This document shows, piece by piece, positions 12,192 through 25,199 of a stretch of DNA of 64,000 nucleotides (position 1 is the first letter of the stretch; each line of letters starts with the position of its first letter). The position numbers and the translations under genes were made by a program. The notes under the pieces were generated by a model. It was not told the DNA's origin, did no database searches, and saw only the letters and a list, made by a program, of their open reading frames with translations. Origin of the DNA: Lysobacterales bacterium (GTDB lineage: Bacteria > Pseudomonadota > Gammaproteobacteria > Xanthomonadales > Xanthomonadaceae); contig JAEKKX010000012.1 of the NCBI GenBank assembly GCA_019510125.1, positions 1 to 64,000 on the forward strand. The letters run 5' to 3'.

Positions 12192-13850
12192 ATGACCGGA
12201 TCCCGCTCGCGATACGACGTCCATGGCCTGGTGCTCGATCTGGGCGACGCCTTCCCGGCCGCCGACCGCAGGAAGCTGCTCAGACGCCTGCGCGACGACG
12301 TGCCCGCGTTCGCCGCGATCGCGGCGACCGACGGCGGCGCGACGCCGCTGGGCAAGGACAGCAGCGACGTGCTGGTGCCGTTCGCCGAGGGCCGGCGGGT
12401 GACCGTCGGCCGCGCCTGGGAAGCGGTGCATGCGCTGCGCGCGCACCCGCTGGTGGCGGACGCCGAGCCCGCGGTCGGCTACCGGGTGGACCCGGCGCCG
12501 GAACCGGCGCGGCCGAAGACCCGGCGCGCCAGCAGCACCGGCGGCGCCGACCTGCCCGGCTCCGATCCGCGCGACTGGTCCACCCGCGCGGTCCGCGCCG
12601 ACGCCGCGCGCGCCGCCACCGGCACCAGCGGACGCGGCGTGCTGGTCGGCCATCCCGACACCGGCTACACCGACCATCCGCTGATCCTGGGCCCGCGCCT
12701 GCGCAAGGGCGACGGCTTCGACTTCGTCGACGACGATCCCGACGCCCGCGATCCGCTGACCGGCAGCTTCCCCGGCCACGGCACCGCCACCGCCAGCGTG
12801 ATCTTCAGCGAGGTCACGCCGGCGCTGTGCGGGATCGCCCCCGGCGCCGCGCTGGCGCCGATGCGGGTGTCCGGGTCGGTGATCCATTTCGACTTCACCC
12901 GGCTGATCCAGGCCCTGTACCGCTGCCGCGACCGCGGCTGCGACCTGGTCTCGATGAGCCTCGGCGGCCCGTGGGCGGGCCGCTCGCTGGCGCGCGCCGC
13001 CGACGCCCTGGTCGCCGACGGCCGGATCCTGCTCGGCGCCGCCGGCAACCACACGCTGATGGTGATCTTCCCGGCGCTGCTGGACAGCGTGATCGCGGTG
13101 GCCGCGAGCAACGCCGCCGACAAACCGTGGAGCGGGTCGGCCTCCGGCGCGGCGGTCGACATCACCGCGCCGGGCGAATCGGTCTGGCGCGCATGGACCC
13201 ACGCCCGCAACGGCCAGGTCGCGTTCGACACCGGGCGCAGCGACGGCACGTCCTACGCCACCGCCACCCTCGCCGGCGTCTGCGCGCTGTGGCTGGAGCG
13301 CCACGGCGGCGCGGCCGCGCTGCGCCAGCGCTACGGCGGACGGCTGGCGTCGGTGTTCCGCGACCTGCTGCAGGCGAGCTGCCGCACGCCCCCGGGCTGG
13401 AACGCGCGCCGCTACGGCCCCGGCATCGTCGATGCGAACGCACTGCTCGCCGCGCCGCTGCCGGCGTTCGGCGGGGTGCGCCTGCACAGCGCGGCGCGCC
13501 CGCCCGGCCGCGCCGCCGCCGAGGCGGACTGGGCGCGGCTGCAGCGCTACGTGCCGGAACTCGGTCCGCGGCAACTGGCGGCCGCGGTGGCGAAGCTGCA
13601 CGGCGTCGCGCCCGCGCCCGGTAGCGCGCGCCGGTCCGCGCGCAGCGCGCCGCCGCCGAGCCTGATCGACGAGATCGCATTCTTCCTCGCCACCGACCCG
13701 GCCGTGCGCGCGGCGTTCGTGGCCGCCGGCGGCGGCGCGCCGAAGCGCGGCGCGCGGCGCGCCAGTGCTGCCAGGACGACGGCCGACCCGGCGGCGGCGC
13801 TGCGCCGGCAGGGCTCGGCCCGCCTGCGCGCGGCGCTGGCCGCGGACTGA
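12192..13850 (+). CDS. Subtilisin-family (S8) serine peptidase without a signal peptide
   Basis: A 552-residue S8 peptidase. The catalytic triad is visible: Asp in GHPDTGYTDH (near 156), His in GHGTATASV (near 196) and Ser in DGTSYATATLAG (near 354); AAGNHT carries the oxyanion-hole Asn. The start is ATG 12192 with GGAG seven bases before it. The N-terminus (MTGSRSRYDVHGLVLDLGD) has no hydrophobic signal, unusual for this family, so the protein may act in the cytoplasm or leave by another route. About 120 residues precede the catalytic core, and some 150 Ala/Arg-rich residues follow it; the tail shows no domain I recognise. It lies downstream of the M4 protease gene but about 300 bases away, so it probably has its own transcript. 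Confidence 0.9.
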   Translation: MTGSRSRYDVHGLVLDLGDAFPAADRRKLLRRLRDDVPAFAAIAATDGGATPLGKDSSDVLVPFAEGRRVTVGRAWEAVHALRAHPLVADAEPAVGYRVDPAPEPARPKTRRASSTGGADLPGSDPRDWSTRAVRADAARAATGTSGRGVLVGHPDTGYTDHPLILGPRLRKGDGFDFVDDDPDARDPLTGSFPGHGTATASVIFSEVTPALCGIAPGAALAPMRVSGSVIHFDFTRLIQALYRCRDRGCDLVSMSLGGPWAGRSLARAADALVADGRILLGAAGNHTLMVIFPALLDSVIAVAASNAADKPWSGSASGAAVDITAPGESVWRAWTHARNGQVAFDTGRSDGTSYATATLAGVCALWLERHGGAAALRQRYGGRLASVFRDLLQASCRTPPGWNARRYGPGIVDANALLAAPLPAFGGVRLHSAARPPGRAAAEADWARLQRYVPELGPRQLAAAVAKLHGVAPAPGSARRSARSAPPPSLIDEIAFFLATDPAVRAAFVAAGGGAPKRGARRASAARTTADPAAALRRQGSARLRAALAAD

Positions 13851-13857
13851 GCCGCGC

Positions 13858-14466
13858 TCAACCGCCGCAGGTGCTGTCGCGGTAGATCCGGCCGAGGCGC
13901 GCGTACTCGGCCTTGCGGTCGTCGTCGCGGCCGCCGGCGAACTTCCAGCGGAATTCGGCCTCGTCGACCCGCTTCTTCCAGGCGACGCACAACTGCTCGG
14001 CCGGGACCGGCGTGCATTCGTCGCGCTGCATCTCGCAGGCCTGGCCGGCGGCGAGGGTCGAGGTGCCGTCGATGCCGACGGTCGCCATCGGCACGCAACT
14101 GGCCGGCGGATCGGCGCGATCGCCGAGATAATCGCGATCATCCGGGGTGCGGCACTGGAACAGCGGCGGCGGCGGCAGGCGCTCCGCCGGCGCGGGCGGC
14201 GGCGGCGGCTCGGCGGCGGCAGCGGGCTTCGGCGCAGGCCGGGGGGCGGGCGCGGGCGGCGGCCGGTACGCGGGCGGCGGATCGAGCTTGCGCACGGTCT
14301 GCTGCTGGCCCTTCGCGCAGGGCGTGTCGTTCTGCAGGGTCACCGCGCCGGTGGCGGGATCGACGCAGCGGTAGATGGTGATCGCGCCGGTCTGGGCGCG
14401 CAGCGGCGCGGCCGGGAGTGAGGCGCAAAGCGCCAGGGCGCAGGCCAAGGCGATCCGGCCGCGCAT
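13858..14466 (-). CDS. Secreted DUF4124-type protein, proline-rich
   Basis: A 202-residue exported protein of unknown function. ATG 14466 overlaps the stop of the upstream gene (TGATG) and gives a signal peptide (MRGRIALACALALCASLPAA). A DUF4124-like segment follows (ITIYRCVDPATGAVTLQNDTP), in which a Tyr-Arg-Cys strand and a second Cys are characteristic, then a long Pro/Ala linker and a C-terminal Cys-containing region ending in DSTCGG. It resembles its upstream neighbour in layout, so the two are probably ancient tandem duplicates acting in the periplasm or on the surface. The convergent subtilase gene ends only seven bases away. Confidence 0.8.
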   Translation of the reverse strand: MRGRIALACALALCASLPAAPLRAQTGAITIYRCVDPATGAVTLQNDTPCAKGQQQTVRKLDPPPAYRPPPAPAPRPAPKPAAAAEPPPPPAPAERLPPPPLFQCRTPDDRDYLGDRADPPASCVPMATVGIDGTSTLAAGQACEMQRDECTPVPAEQLCVAWKKRVDEAEFRWKFAGGRDDDRKAEYARLGRIYRDSTCGG

Positions 14467-15155
14467 CAGCGGCAGTCCTGGGCGAGCCGGGCGTCGATGC
14501 CGCGCTGTTCGCGGGACAGTTCCGCGCGCTCGGACGGCTGGGCGATGGCGAAGCGGCGACCGATCTGGCCGCGGCGGTCGCGCAGGCGGTCGCAGACCTC
14601 GACCTGCGGCAGCGCCGAGCAGGCGTCGCGGACCCACATCGTGGCGCCGTAGCCCGCCGCCGTGGGCACCACCACCGAGCCGTAGCTGCCGCTGCTGTAG
14701 TGGCCGCCGACGTGGCCGTCGTCGACCCCGACTTCGAGCTGGCCGGGCTGGTACACCGGGACCCGGGCCAGCACCGGCGCGCCCATCGTCCACGCGGGCA
14801 CCTGGCGCGGGCGGCCTTCCGGGGTTTCGCTGACGTAACGCTCGCCGTCGGGGGTCACGCATTCGTACAGCGGCTGCGGCGTATTGATCACGATGACCTG
14901 CGGCGGCAGCGGCGACGGCGCGGCGGCGACGGCGGGCGACGGCGGCTGCGGACGCGGCGGGGCGTCCCTGGGCCGGACCATGCTGCGGGTTTCCTGGCGC
15001 TGGCCTTTCGTGCAGGGCGAATCGCGCAGGGTCAGGCGGCCGTCGGCGCCGGTGCAGCGATAGATGACCACGGTGTCGTCGGCCCGCGCCGGCGCCGGCG
15101 ACAGGGCCGGGACGGCCGCGGACAGGACGATCGCGGAGAGCAGCAGGGCGCGCAT
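14466..15155 (-). CDS. Secreted DUF4124-type protein
   Basis: A 229-residue exported protein of unknown function. I prefer ATG 15155 (MRALLLSAIVLSAAVPALS, a good signal peptide) over the in-frame ATG at 15170. The DUF4124-like motif is VVIYRCTGADGRLTLRDSPC; a second copy of the pattern appears near PLYECVTPDGERYVSETPEG. Gly/Ser-rich and Cys-containing stretches follow (HYSSGSYGS, DACSALPQVEVCDRL). It sits 64 bases downstream of topA on the same strand and is translationally coupled to the next gene through TGATG. Many xanthomonads carry such envelope proteins without known function. Confidence 0.8.
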   Translation of the reverse strand: MRALLLSAIVLSAAVPALSPAPARADDTVVIYRCTGADGRLTLRDSPCTKGQRQETRSMVRPRDAPPRPQPPSPAVAAAPSPLPPQVIVINTPQPLYECVTPDGERYVSETPEGRPRQVPAWTMGAPVLARVPVYQPGQLEVGVDDGHVGGHYSSGSYGSVVVPTAAGYGATMWVRDACSALPQVEVCDRLRDRRGQIGRRFAIAQPSERAELSREQRGIDARLAQDCR

Positions 15156-15219
15156 GGCGCCATCGTGCAACGCGGTGGAGGCGAGGGAAAGCCGGCGCGG
15201 CGCCGGCGTTCGCGCCGGT

Positions 15220-17778
<2,559 letters not shown>

Positions 17779-17861
17779 CTCGGGCGGGGATCCGGAAAGG
17801 CCTTGGTCCCCGGGCGGGGGGCCGTCGGCAGGGCCCGGGACCAGGCCCCGGGCCAGAAGGC

Positions 17862-17886
17862 GACGCCCGGGGGAGGCCCGGGCGTC
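17862..17886 (-). promoter_or_regulatory. Hairpin in the topA leader next to a seven-A run
   Basis: Perfect 10-base-pair inverted repeat (arms 17862-17871 and 17877-17886, loop GGAGG), with seven As just upstream in the topA direction (17898-17904 on the other strand). On the plus strand it looks like a terminator with its T run, but no plus-strand gene feeds it. In topA mRNA the hairpin would lie about 85 bases before the start codon, and TTGACA on the minus strand at 17935-17930 could be a -35 box. The gap 17779-18051 holds nothing else clear. Confidence 0.4.
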
Positions 17887-18051
17887 GATGCATTCTCTTT
17901 TTTTAGTGGTGTCACGGCCGGGGCGCCGGTGTCAAGCATCCGCGGCGCGAAGGGCCCGCCGGGCCGGCCGGCGGTCGGGCCCCGGTCGCCCGGGGCCGAT
18001 CGCCGCGACACAGTCTGAACGAGGAACCTGAACGAAGACCGGCCGGCCGCG

Positions 18052-18978
18052 TCAGTGGACGCCGCCGGCGATCACCGCGCCGAGCACCGCGAACAGCGCG
18101 ATCAGGCCGAGGGCCATCAGGCCGCTCAGCGCCAGCACCACGATGGTGACGGTCCCCAGCTCCTCGCGCTGCCATTCCGGATGGTCGGTGAAGGCGTATT
18201 TGTCGACCACCAGGGTGTCGCAGATCATGTCGTGCAGGGCCTGCTTGCGCTCGGTGAAGCCGGCCATGATGAAGCCGATGAGCAGGATCAGGCTGCTGAG
18301 GATGGTCGCGTAGTAGCGGCCGAAACCGCGCCAGAACTGGATCGGCGCGCCGTCGCCGCGGGTCACCTTGATGCCGATCGCCATCTTGCCCAGCGACGCC
18401 TGGTGCCGGGAGGACTGCATCCAGCCGAAATAGATGCCGGGCAGCAGGATCTGGATCAGGTACATCACCCCGATCAGGGCGATCGCCGCGCCGCTGCCGA
18501 AGGGGTTGTCGGGGGTGGCGCTGGCGCCGAGGCCGACGGCGGCGAACAGGCTGATCGGGATCGCGATCGCGTAGTTGACCGCGCCGACGACGAAGCTGTC
18601 GATGACGTAGGCGGCAAACCGCTTCCAGAACCCGGCATAGACGATCCTGCCGCCGCGGACCACGTCGTCGGCCTGTTCCAGCCGCGCCTGCGGCGGGGCG
18701 TACGGCGAGGCCTCGGCGATGGCGTACGGCCGGTAGGCGCCGTCGGCCGGGGCGGCCTCGGCCGCGCGCACGAACGCCTCGGCCTGCGGGTCGTCCGGCG
18801 CGCCGCCGGTGATCACCTCGCGCATCATCTCCTGCCACGGACGCCACGCGGTCATGCCCTCGCGCCAGACCAGCGCCTCGGGCGGCAACTGCCCGCGACT
18901 GTGCAGGGCGGCGAGGTCGGCGGCCGTCACCGGGCCGTGCTGGGTGCGCTGGGCGTCGCTGTAGTACCACTCGGTCAT
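18052..18978 (-). CDS. GYF_2 (DUF4339) plus RDD-family membrane protein
   Basis: A 308-residue inner-membrane protein of unknown function. It opens with a GYF_2 domain (WYYSDAQRTQHGPV, then VWREGMTAWRPW), about residues 1-55, normally a peptide-binding module. After a linker comes an RDD domain: GFWKRFAAYVIDSF with the Arg and Asp, then several hydrophobic segments (GAVNYAIAIPISLFAAVG, LIGVMYLIQILLPGIYFG, ILSSLILLIGFIMAGF) and a last one near the C-terminus. LGKMAIGIKV is a typical RDD motif. A pilin-like gene lies downstream in the transcription of the next operon. Two nearby genes share the GYF_2 or the pilin-like parts, so this is a small family cluster. Confidence 0.85.
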   Translation of the reverse strand: MTEWYYSDAQRTQHGPVTAADLAALHSRGQLPPEALVWREGMTAWRPWQEMMREVITGGAPDDPQAEAFVRAAEAAPADGAYRPYAIAEASPYAPPQARLEQADDVVRGGRIVYAGFWKRFAAYVIDSFVVGAVNYAIAIPISLFAAVGLGASATPDNPFGSGAAIALIGVMYLIQILLPGIYFGWMQSSRHQASLGKMAIGIKVTRGDGAPIQFWRGFGRYYATILSSLILLIGFIMAGFTERKQALHDMICDTLVVDKYAFTDHPEWQREELGTVTIVVLALSGLMALGLIALFAVLGAVIAGGVH

Positions 18979-18992
18979 GGCGGTTCCGTCGT

Positions 18993-19523
18993 TCAGGGTC
19001 GGGTTGCGCCGCCGGTGCGGCAGGGAGGAGGCAGGTAGCGCGCGTCCAGCGTGCCGGCGTCGCAGCGCCAGCCAGCGCCGTCGGACACCGCGACCAGGGT
19101 CTTGCCGTCCACCGCGGGATTCAGCCCCTGGAGGCGCATCTCGATCGCGCAGGCGCCGCCCTCGACGCTGCCGACGGTCACCACCGCCTCGCGGCTGGGC
19201 TCGCCGTGGCTCAGCGGCACGTGGAAGTCCTCGGGCTGGCCGAGGTCGACGTTGCCGGGGCAGGCGCCGTGGGCCTCGCGCCAGGCGTCGACCTTCGGTT
19301 GCAGGCCTTCCACGACCGCATAGCCGAGGTAGACCCGGGAGCGGACGATGTACTCCTGGTACTGCGGGATCGCGATCGCGGCCAGGATGCCGATCACCGG
19401 GATCGCGACCACCACCAGCGCCGCGCCGATGATCGCGGCGATGGCGCAGCCGGACAGGCCCTTGCGGGGCGGCGCGGCGGGCGCGGACGGGGCGGACGGC
19501 GGGACGGGAGGCGGCTGGTTCAT
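18993..19523 (-). CDS. Pilin-like membrane-anchored protein
   Basis: A 176-residue protein. The start is ATG 19523; a longer in-frame start would overlap the upstream gene. A Pro/Ala-rich cytoplasmic segment (MNQPPPVPPSAPSAPAAPP) precedes one transmembrane helix whose end, GILAAIAIPQYQEYIVRS, closely matches the type IV pilin N-terminal helix. The canonical prepilin peptidase site (G followed by FTLIE) is absent, so it should stay as an uncleaved bitopic membrane protein. The periplasmic part has two Cys pairs. It sits between two GYF_2-domain genes, four bases after the upstream one, and is probably cotranscribed with it. Function unknown; this pilin-like/GYF architecture is common in Xanthomonadaceae. 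Confidence 0.75.
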   Translation of the reverse strand: MNQPPPVPPSAPSAPAAPPRKGLSGCAIAAIIGAALVVVAIPVIGILAAIAIPQYQEYIVRSRVYLGYAVVEGLQPKVDAWREAHGACPGNVDLGQPEDFHVPLSHGEPSREAVVTVGSVEGGACAIEMRLQGLNPAVDGKTLVAVSDGAGWRCDAGTLDARYLPPPCRTGGATRP

Positions 19524-19527
19524 GGCG

Positions 19528-20322
19528 TCAGGCTCCGCAGCGCGACGGGATCGCGCCCGCCGGCATGTCGAGGTTGCGACAGGTGATCCGGACGTCGTCG
19601 CCATCCGGGGTGACGTCGTACTGCACGGCGTGGCCCTTCACCTGGGCGCCGAGGCCGTGGAACTGCACGCGGTACGTGCACGCGCCGGTTGCGGGCTGCG
19701 CCGGATCGAGCGTGAACCAGCCGTCGTCGCCGCCCTGCAGGCGCTGCTCGCGGACCATCACCTTCTCGAACGCGTATTCGTCGGGACACTGGTTGCCGCT
19801 GGCGGCGTAGGACTCGCGCATCGCCTCGGTCACCAGTTCGCGGGCCAGGGCCTCGGTCCGGTCGAGGCGACCGGCATCGAACACGCCGTCGCCGCCGCCC
19901 TGCCGGGCCTGCAGGGCCTTGGCGCGCTTCACGTAGTCCTGGTAGGCCGGCAGCGCGATCGCGGCGAGGACCGACACCATCACCACGCCGATCACGCCGA
20001 TCACCAGCAGCGCGATCAGGCAGCCGCTGCGCTTCGACGGCGGCGGCGCCACCGTCACGCTCGCGCGCGCGGCGTGCGAGGCCGTGCCCGCGGCCGGACG
20101 CGGCGGCGGCGGCGGCGGCGGCGGTTTGCTCATGTCCGGCTGCACGCCGGTGAGGCCCAGTTCCTCGATCAGCCGTTCCAGCGGCTGCCATTCGCGCAGG
20201 CCTTCGTGCCAGGCCAGCGTGTCGAGCACGATCGTGCGATCGCGGTAGCGCTGGCGCATTTCGTCCGCGCTCAGCGGGCCCACCCGGCCCTGGCCGGGGG
20301 CGTGGTAATACCAGTCGGTCAT
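19528..20322 (-). CDS. GYF_2 domain fused to a pilin-like helix and periplasmic domain
   Basis: A 264-residue protein starting at ATG 20322. Residues 1-50 form a GYF_2 domain (MTDWYYHAPGQGRVGPLSADE, of which WYYHAPGQGRVGPLS is diagnostic, and LAWHEGLREWQPL). A poly-proline run (KPPPPPPPPRP) follows; GYF domains bind proline-rich peptides, so it could bind itself or the proline-rich tail of the next protein. A transmembrane helix ends in pilin-like VLAAIALPAYQDYVKRAKAL, and the rest is periplasmic with paired Cys. The next gene starts four bases after its stop. It combines the two modules seen separately in its neighbours. Confidence 0.8.
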   Translation of the reverse strand: MTDWYYHAPGQGRVGPLSADEMRQRYRDRTIVLDTLAWHEGLREWQPLERLIEELGLTGVQPDMSKPPPPPPPPRPAAGTASHAARASVTVAPPPSKRSGCLIALLVIGVIGVVMVSVLAAIALPAYQDYVKRAKALQARQGGGDGVFDAGRLDRTEALARELVTEAMRESYAASGNQCPDEYAFEKVMVREQRLQGGDDGWFTLDPAQPATGACTYRVQFHGLGAQVKGHAVQYDVTPDGDDVRITCRNLDMPAGAIPSRCGA

Positions 20323-20475
20323 CGTTCCCCCGGAAGGCGCCGCCGCCGGTCGGAGATTCCGGCGTGGCGACGCACCCGCACAGTGTCCCAGAAGCGACCC
20401 CGTCGGCGCCACGCCCCTGGCCCGCCGGGCGGGCGGACGCGGCCTTTTCGCGGACGAACGTCGGCGCGGCGGGGA

Positions 20476-20945
20476 TCAGTGGACCCGTTCGCCGTCATCC
20501 TCGAACATCTGGGTCTCCATCCAGGCGTAGGCCGCCTCCGACCCCGGCTGGTTGAACAGCACCATCAGCACGACCCACTTGAGGTCGTCGAGGTCGAGTT
20601 CGTCCTGGTCCAGCGCCATCGCGCGGTCGACCACGAGCTCGCGCTGGTCGGCGTCGAGGATGCCCTGCTGTTCGAGGAACATCAGGAAGCCGCGGCAATC
20701 GAGGTCCAGCTTGTCCAGTTCGGGGCCGAAGAACACTCGCACCGGGCCGTCGGCGCGCGGCGCGGCCGGTTCCAGCCGGCGCGCGGCGAGGGTGTCGAGC
20801 CAGTCGAAGGCCTTGTGGATCTCGGCCGGGCTGAAGCCGGCCTCCAGCAGATTGTGCTGCAGCGAATCGCGGTCCCCGGCGAGGTCCTCGTCCTGGGCGA
20901 TGTAGTGCTCGAACAGGTAGAGCAGGACATCGAGGATGCTTTCTT

Positions 20946-20949
<4 letters not shown>
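20476..20949 (-). CDS. smg: Smg family protein (DUF494)
   Basis: A 157-residue Smg protein, widespread in beta- and gammaproteobacteria, usually next to dprA and def, with no settled biochemical function. The family start [16 protein letters not shown] is intact, and the rest is acidic and helical ([33 protein letters not shown]). Length matches the family. Its ATG overlaps the dprA stop (ATGA), so the two are translationally coupled. The gap to the next gene (20323-20475) shows no clear signal. Confidence 0.95.
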
Positions 20950-22196
<1,247 letters not shown>

Positions 22197-22219
22197 GCCC
22201 ACAGCCTGCCCCGCAAACG

Positions 22220-22245
22220 GCGACGGCGCCCTCGGGCGCCGTCGC
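22220..22245 (-). terminator. Hairpin between the LysM gene and dprA
   Basis: Near-perfect 12-base inverted repeat (22220-22231 and 22234-22245; the inner pairs must open to form a loop), 30 bases after the LysM gene stop on the minus strand. No long T run follows in that direction. It may be a weak terminator or a barrier between the LysM gene and dprA. Confidence 0.45.
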
Positions 22246-22274
22246 ATCGTGTCGTCAGGGTTTTCCGAACCGCG

Positions 22275-23441
22275 TCACTTCGCGTCGGGGCCCTTCAGGC
22301 GGTAGCCGACGCGGCTGGGCTTCACGCTCTGCATGACCAGGCCGTAGCTGACTTTGTCGTAGGTGCGGAAGATCATCACGTGGCCGGCGTACTCGTCGGG
22401 GAGCTGCACGCGGTCGCCCTTGGTCACCGTCTCGTCGCCGCGCCAGTAGCCGGCCTCGACCCGGTCGACCACGTTGTTGCCCTGGCGCCAGATCGACAGC
22501 ACGGTGCCGTTGTCGACGCCGTCCTGGGCGCCGATCGACAGCGCGACCACGTCGCGCGGACCGCCGCTGGTGAGCGAATTGGCCACCGCCAGCACCCGGG
22601 CCTTGTTCTCGTCGACCGGCTGCTTCGGCGCGTGCGGGAAGAACTGCAGGTCGTACGGCTGCGCATCGACCGGGATCACGCGGTCGCCGACGCGGACCTC
22701 GACGTTGTTCTTGCCGTCGAGCTTCAGGGTCGTGACCTCGACGTCGCCCTCGCGCAGCTTCACCACGGTGCCGGCGTTGACCCGGTACAGCTCGTTGCCG
22801 AGGAATTCCTTGCCAACGTCGGCGCCGGCGGTCTCGCCCCAGCCGAAACCCGGGACCAGGCCGCCGCGGAAGTCGTAGTGGTTGCGGGTGAGCATGTCGC
22901 AGCACTCGCGCTTGCCGATGCGCATGTAGCGCTGGGTCGGGCGGACCACGGCGTAGCGCTGGCCGAGCTGGGCGCCGTCGAGGCCGCGGATGTAGGCCAG
23001 GTGGCCTTGCACGCCGCGGGTGATGTCCTCTTCCAGGCCGACCACGTGGGGCAGCGTCTTGAATTCGTCGACCACGCGCAGGTCGCGCAGGTAGGCCTCG
23101 ATGTCCGCCAGCGGGATGGCGCCGATCGGGCCGCCCTGGTTGCGCGGGCCCGGGACCACGCTCACCCGGTCCAGATAGGCCAGGCTGATCACGTCGCCCG
23201 GATAGATCAGGTGCGGGTTCTTGATCTGCGGGTTGGCCTGCCAGATCTCCGGCCACAGCCACGGCCGCTTCAGGAACCGCCCGGCGATGTCCCAGAGGGT
23301 GTCGCCCCGCTTCACCACGTAGGTGTCGGGGTGGTCGCCACGGAACTCCTCCTGGGCGACCGCGTACGTGCCCACGGTCAGGAGGGCAATGGCGCCCACC
23401 ACCTTCGCACGGTGAGAAAAGCGCTTAAGGATGCCGGCCAT
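22275..23441 (-). CDS. LysM-domain envelope protein
   Basis: A 388-residue exported protein. The signal-like N-terminus is [20 protein letters not shown]. One LysM domain (about residues 38-90: [37 protein letters not shown]) should bind peptidoglycan. The remaining 300 residues have no domain I can name, but the protein is conserved in this position, divergent from def, in Xanthomonas and relatives. Ribosome-site-like GGGGAGCAAG precedes ATG 23441. It shares a 130-base divergent region with def. Confidence 0.9.
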   Translation of the reverse strand: MAGILKRFSHRAKVVGAIALLTVGTYAVAQEEFRGDHPDTYVVKRGDTLWDIAGRFLKRPWLWPEIWQANPQIKNPHLIYPGDVISLAYLDRVSVVPGPRNQGGPIGAIPLADIEAYLRDLRVVDEFKTLPHVVGLEEDITRGVQGHLAYIRGLDGAQLGQRYAVVRPTQRYMRIGKRECCDMLTRNHYDFRGGLVPGFGWGETAGADVGKEFLGNELYRVNAGTVVKLREGDVEVTTLKLDGKNNVEVRVGDRVIPVDAQPYDLQFFPHAPKQPVDENKARVLAVANSLTSGGPRDVVALSIGAQDGVDNGTVLSIWRQGNNVVDRVEAGYWRGDETVTKGDRVQLPDEYAGHVMIFRTYDKVSYGLVMQSVKPSRVGYRLKGPDAK

Positions 23442-23572
23442 CTACTTGCTCCCCTTGGGATTTTCCCCAATACATCGGCCGCACTATAGCCCACAAAACC
23501 CGGGCGTTGGCAAGTCGGAAGGCGGTACAATGGCCCGGAATGGGCCTTTCGCCCGCCCCCATCGACGCAAAC

Positions 23573-24091
23573 ATGACGTCCCTCTCAATTCTCGAATTCC
23601 CCGACCCCCGGCTGCGGACCAAGGCAAGGCCGGTCGACGCCGCCGAAATCGGCTCCGCCGAGTTCCAGACCCGGCTCGACGACATGTTCGAGACCATGTA
23701 CGCGGCGCCCGGCATCGGCCTGGCCGCCAGCCAGGTGGACGACCACCGCCGGTTCATGGTCATCGACGTCAGCGAGGAGAAGCACCAGCCGCTGGTCTTC
23801 ATCAACCCGGAGATCGTCGAGGCCGACGGCCACCAGGTCTACCAGGAAGGCTGCCTGTCGGTGCCCGGCATCTTCGCCGACGTCACCCGCGCCAACGTCA
23901 TCACCGTGAAGGCGATCGGCCGCGACGGCCAGCCGTTCGAGCTGCAGACCGACGGGCTGCTGGCGATCTGCATCCAGCACGAGATGGACCACCTCGACGG
24001 CAAGCTGTTCGTCGACTACCTCTCGCCGCTGAAGCGCGAGATGGTCCGCAAGAAGCTGGAAAAGGCGCGGCGGGCCAAGTCGGCGGCGTGA
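23573..24091 (+). CDS. def: Peptide deformylase
   Basis: A 172-residue metal-dependent enzyme that removes formyl groups from new proteins. All three motifs are present: [16 protein letters not shown] (metal-binding Cys) and QHEMDHLDG (two His and the catalytic Glu). ATG 23573 gives the usual family length; an upstream TTG start at 23507 would add a poorly conserved extension. fmt follows 165 bases downstream, with a repeat in between; the def-fmt-rsmB order is classic. Confidence 0.97.
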   Translation: MTSLSILEFPDPRLRTKARPVDAAEIGSAEFQTRLDDMFETMYAAPGIGLAASQVDDHRRFMVIDVSEEKHQPLVFINPEIVEADGHQVYQEGCLSVPGIFADVTRANVITVKAIGRDGQPFELQTDGLLAICIQHEMDHLDGKLFVDYLSPLKREMVRKKLEKARRAKSAA

Positions 24092-24120
24092 TCGCGTCGG
24101 GCATCGTCCTGTTCGTCGTG

Positions 24121-24186
24121 GTAGAGCGGGCTTCGGCCCGCCGCGGTTCCACGGAAACATCTTCAGCGGGCTGAAGCTCGCTCTAC
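24121..24186. repeat. Inverted-repeat element between def and fmt (GTAGAGCGGGC type)
   Basis: Imperfect inverted repeat with outer ends GTAGAGCGGGCTTCGGCCCGC (24121-24141) and its near complement (24166-24186), 19 of 21 positions matching. It belongs to a family also seen at 28593-28726. It could fold into a long hairpin in def-fmt mRNA. Confidence 0.8.
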
Positions 24187-24256
24187 CGAGCGCCGGGCAT
24201 CGAAGTCGGCGATCGAGTCCCGCCTCACCGATGGCGGCATGCGTCTGGAATCCCTC

Positions 24257-25177
24257 ATGTCCCTGAGAATCGTCTTCGCCGGCACGCCGGCCTTCGCCGT
24301 CCCCTGTCTGCGCGCCGCGGCGCGGCAGCACGAGGTGGTGGCGGTCTACACCCAGCCCGACCGCCCCGCCGGCCGCGGGCGCGCGCTCGCGGCCTCGCCG
24401 GTGAAGCTGGAGGCGATCCAGCGCGGCATCCCGGTGCTGCAGCCCGAATCGCTGAGGGCGCAGGTCTCGCGCGACGCCCTGCGCGCGCTGAAGCCGGACC
24501 TGATGGTGGTGGTCGCCTACGGCCTGATCCTGCCGCAGAAGATCCTCGACATCCCGACCCACGGCTGCTGGAACGTCCATGCCTCGCTGCTGCCGCGCTG
24601 GCGCGGCGCGGCGCCGATCCAGCGCGCGATCGAGGCCGGCGACACCGAGACCGGGGTGTGCCTGATGCGGATGGAGAAGGGCCTCGACACCGGCCCGGTG
24701 CTGCTGACGCAGCGGATTCCGATCGGCGCCGAGGAGACCGGCGGCCAGTTGCACGACCGCCTGTCCGAACTCGGCGCCCAGGTGCTGGCCGACGGCCTCG
24801 GCCTGCTGCGCGCGGGGCTGGTGCCCGCCGCGCAGCCGCAGCCGGAGGCCGGCGTGACCTACGCGCACAAGCTCGACAAGCACGAGGCGCGGCTGGACTG
24901 GACGCAGTCCGCGGCCGCGCTGGCGAACAAGGTGCGCGCGTTCAACCCGTGGCCGGTCGCCGAGGCGACGCTCGCCGGCGAGCGCGTGCGCATCCACGGC
25001 GCGACCGCGCTGGACCTCGCCCACGACCGCGCGCCGGGCACGGTGCTCGCGGCCGCGCGCGAGGGCATCGACATCGCCTGCGGCCAGGGCGCGCTGCGCA
25101 TCCGCGTGCTCCAGCGCGAGGGCGGCAAGGCGATCACCGCGGCCGACTATCTCAACGCGCGGCGGGACCTGCTCTGA
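24257..25177 (+). CDS. fmt: Methionyl-tRNA formyltransferase
   Basis: A 306-residue enzyme that formylates initiator Met-tRNA using 10-formyl-tetrahydrofolate. The N-terminal Rossmann-like domain shows [11 protein letters not shown] and the catalytic stretch [20 protein letters not shown], with the Asn, His and Arg expected for the family; the folate-site loop and the C-terminal OB-like domain follow. ATG 24257 is chosen because [11 protein letters not shown] matches family starts; an in-frame ATG lies at 24239. A hairpin repeat follows the gene. Confidence 0.96.
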   Translation: MSLRIVFAGTPAFAVPCLRAAARQHEVVAVYTQPDRPAGRGRALAASPVKLEAIQRGIPVLQPESLRAQVSRDALRALKPDLMVVVAYGLILPQKILDIPTHGCWNVHASLLPRWRGAAPIQRAIEAGDTETGVCLMRMEKGLDTGPVLLTQRIPIGAEETGGQLHDRLSELGAQVLADGLGLLRAGLVPAAQPQPEAGVTYAHKLDKHEARLDWTQSAAALANKVRAFNPWPVAEATLAGERVRIHGATALDLAHDRAPGTVLAAAREGIDIACGQGALRIRVLQREGGKAITAADYLNARRDLL

Positions 25178-25199
25178 TCTGCCCGCACCGCCGTATCTG

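Noticed and set aside
17862-17904. Rightward rho-independent terminator
   Set aside because: It has stem and T run but no rightward gene precedes it; kept as a leader structure of topA instead.
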